64,000 nucleotides of DNA. Source: Roseateles violae (GTDB lineage: Bacteria > Pseudomonadota > Gammaproteobacteria > Burkholderiales > Burkholderiaceae_C). The number at the start of each line of letters is the position of its first letter. The first letter of the stretch is position 1. The DNA lies in contig NZ_JAUHHC010000001.1 in the NCBI RefSeq assembly GCF_030410485.1, forward strand, positions 868,001 through 932,000. Direction: 5' to 3'. The position numbers and the translations under genes are program-made. Shown here piece after piece: positions 63,743 through 64,000 of the stretch. The notes under the pieces are model-generated. The model saw only the letters and a list, made by a program, of their open reading frames with translations, ran no database searches and had not been told where the DNA came from.

Positions 63743-64000
63743 CGGCCACGCCCGAACCGCAGCCGCTGCCGGCCTCGATCGACGCGATGGCCGCCGGCCT
63801 GCTGGCGCAGGGCTATGTGGCCCAGCGCGAGCTGGCGACGGCGGCCTTTCTGGCGCTGCGCCTGCAGCGCCCGCTGTTCCTCGAGGGCGAGCCGGGCACC
63901 GGCAAGACCGAGATCGCCAAGACGCTGGCCGCGCTGCTGGGCCGGCCGCTGATTCGCCTGCAGTGCTACGAGGGCCTGGACCTGGCCGGCGCGGCCTACG
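63739..64000 (+). CDS. MoxR-family AAA ATPase (CoxD-like), 3' truncated by window edge
   Basis: The first 87 residues are present. After a variable start they read LFLEGEPGTGKTEIAKTLAALLGRPLIRLQCYEGLD, containing a Walker A (GEPGTGKT) as in CoxD/MoxR ATPases. These act as chaperones in assembling the molybdenum active site. The TTG at 63739 is embedded in the coxM stop (TTGA); an in-frame ATG follows at 63787. The rest, and probably a CoxE partner with a VWA domain, lies beyond the window. Confidence 0.85.
   Translation, partial: MTATPEPQPLPASIDAMAAGLLAQGYVAQRELATAAFLALRLQRPLFLEGEPGTGKTEIAKTLAALLGRPLIRLQCYEGLDLAGAAY

Overview
The window is very GC-rich (roughly 70 percent by eye) and gene-dense. 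It uses many ATGA, TTGA and GTGA stop/start overlaps. The gene families (LplT, DUF2277, DUF3422, DUF2145, DcaP-type porin, a PEP-like MurNAc etherase, form II CODH-like oxidase) and codon usage point to a betaproteobacterium of the order Burkholderiales. The genus is not decided by the sequence; a Roseateles/Mitsuaria/Rubrivivax-like organism is a guess. No rRNA, tRNA, CRISPR array, phage or insertion sequence was seen.

Layout. 0-11.4 kb: end of the lysophospholipid transporter lplT, an SGNH hydrolase, a drug/metabolite transporter whose reading frame runs without a stop into a glutathione peroxidase, DUF2332, DUF2277 and DUF3597 proteins, aromatic aminotransferase, D-amino-acid dehydrogenase, a beta-lactamase-fold serine hydrolase, an LD-carboxypeptidase, then a small cupin/membrane/VOC group with less GC-rich sequence. 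11.7-14.6 kb: a TonB-dependent receptor. 14.9-35.7 kb: what looks like one large peptidoglycan (murein) salvage locus: lipoprotein DacB, a Tat-exported LD-carboxypeptidase, D-Ala-D-Ala dipeptidase, LysR regulator, dipeptide ABC transporter, lipoprotein amidase (AmiD type), a DigH/YddW-type glycosidase, a NagX-like acyltransferase, an AmpG-like permease and MurQ etherase. It is interrupted by an exported DUF2145 pair, the nucleoid protein HU, a small exported protein and an unrecognised membrane-anchored protein with a helical-toroid-like domain.

35.9-45.0 kb: peroxiredoxin, then a tightly overlapped operon of GntR regulator, a second oligopeptide-type ABC transporter, amidase and sugar acetyltransferase, followed by a GST. 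45.0-54.4 kb: membrane-anchored receiver protein, penicillin-acylase-family hydrolase, DUF3422 protein, quinone-type oxidoreductase, histidine phosphatase, GST, DcaP-like porin, a VIT-like membrane protein and a DUF3820 protein. 54.4-58.9 kb: a signalling and stress group: KaiC-like double ATPase coupled to a hybrid histidine kinase, a GlsB-type membrane protein and a hemerythrin-domain protein. 58.9-64.0 kb: xdhC diverging from coxS-coxL-coxM and the start of a MoxR ATPase, a form II CO-dehydrogenase-like molybdenum hydroxylase cluster.

Working together (inference): outer-membrane and periplasmic enzymes (DacB, AmiD, DigH, LdcA2) would break murein into sugars and peptides, AmpG and the Dpp system would import them, and DdpX, LdcA, DadA and MurQ would convert the peptide tails, D-alanine and MurNAc-phosphate to central metabolites. 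Two intergenic spacers between convergent genes (750-896 and 17448-17599) carry strings of five consecutive hairpins ending in the same motif, and appear to be copies of a modular hairpin repeat.
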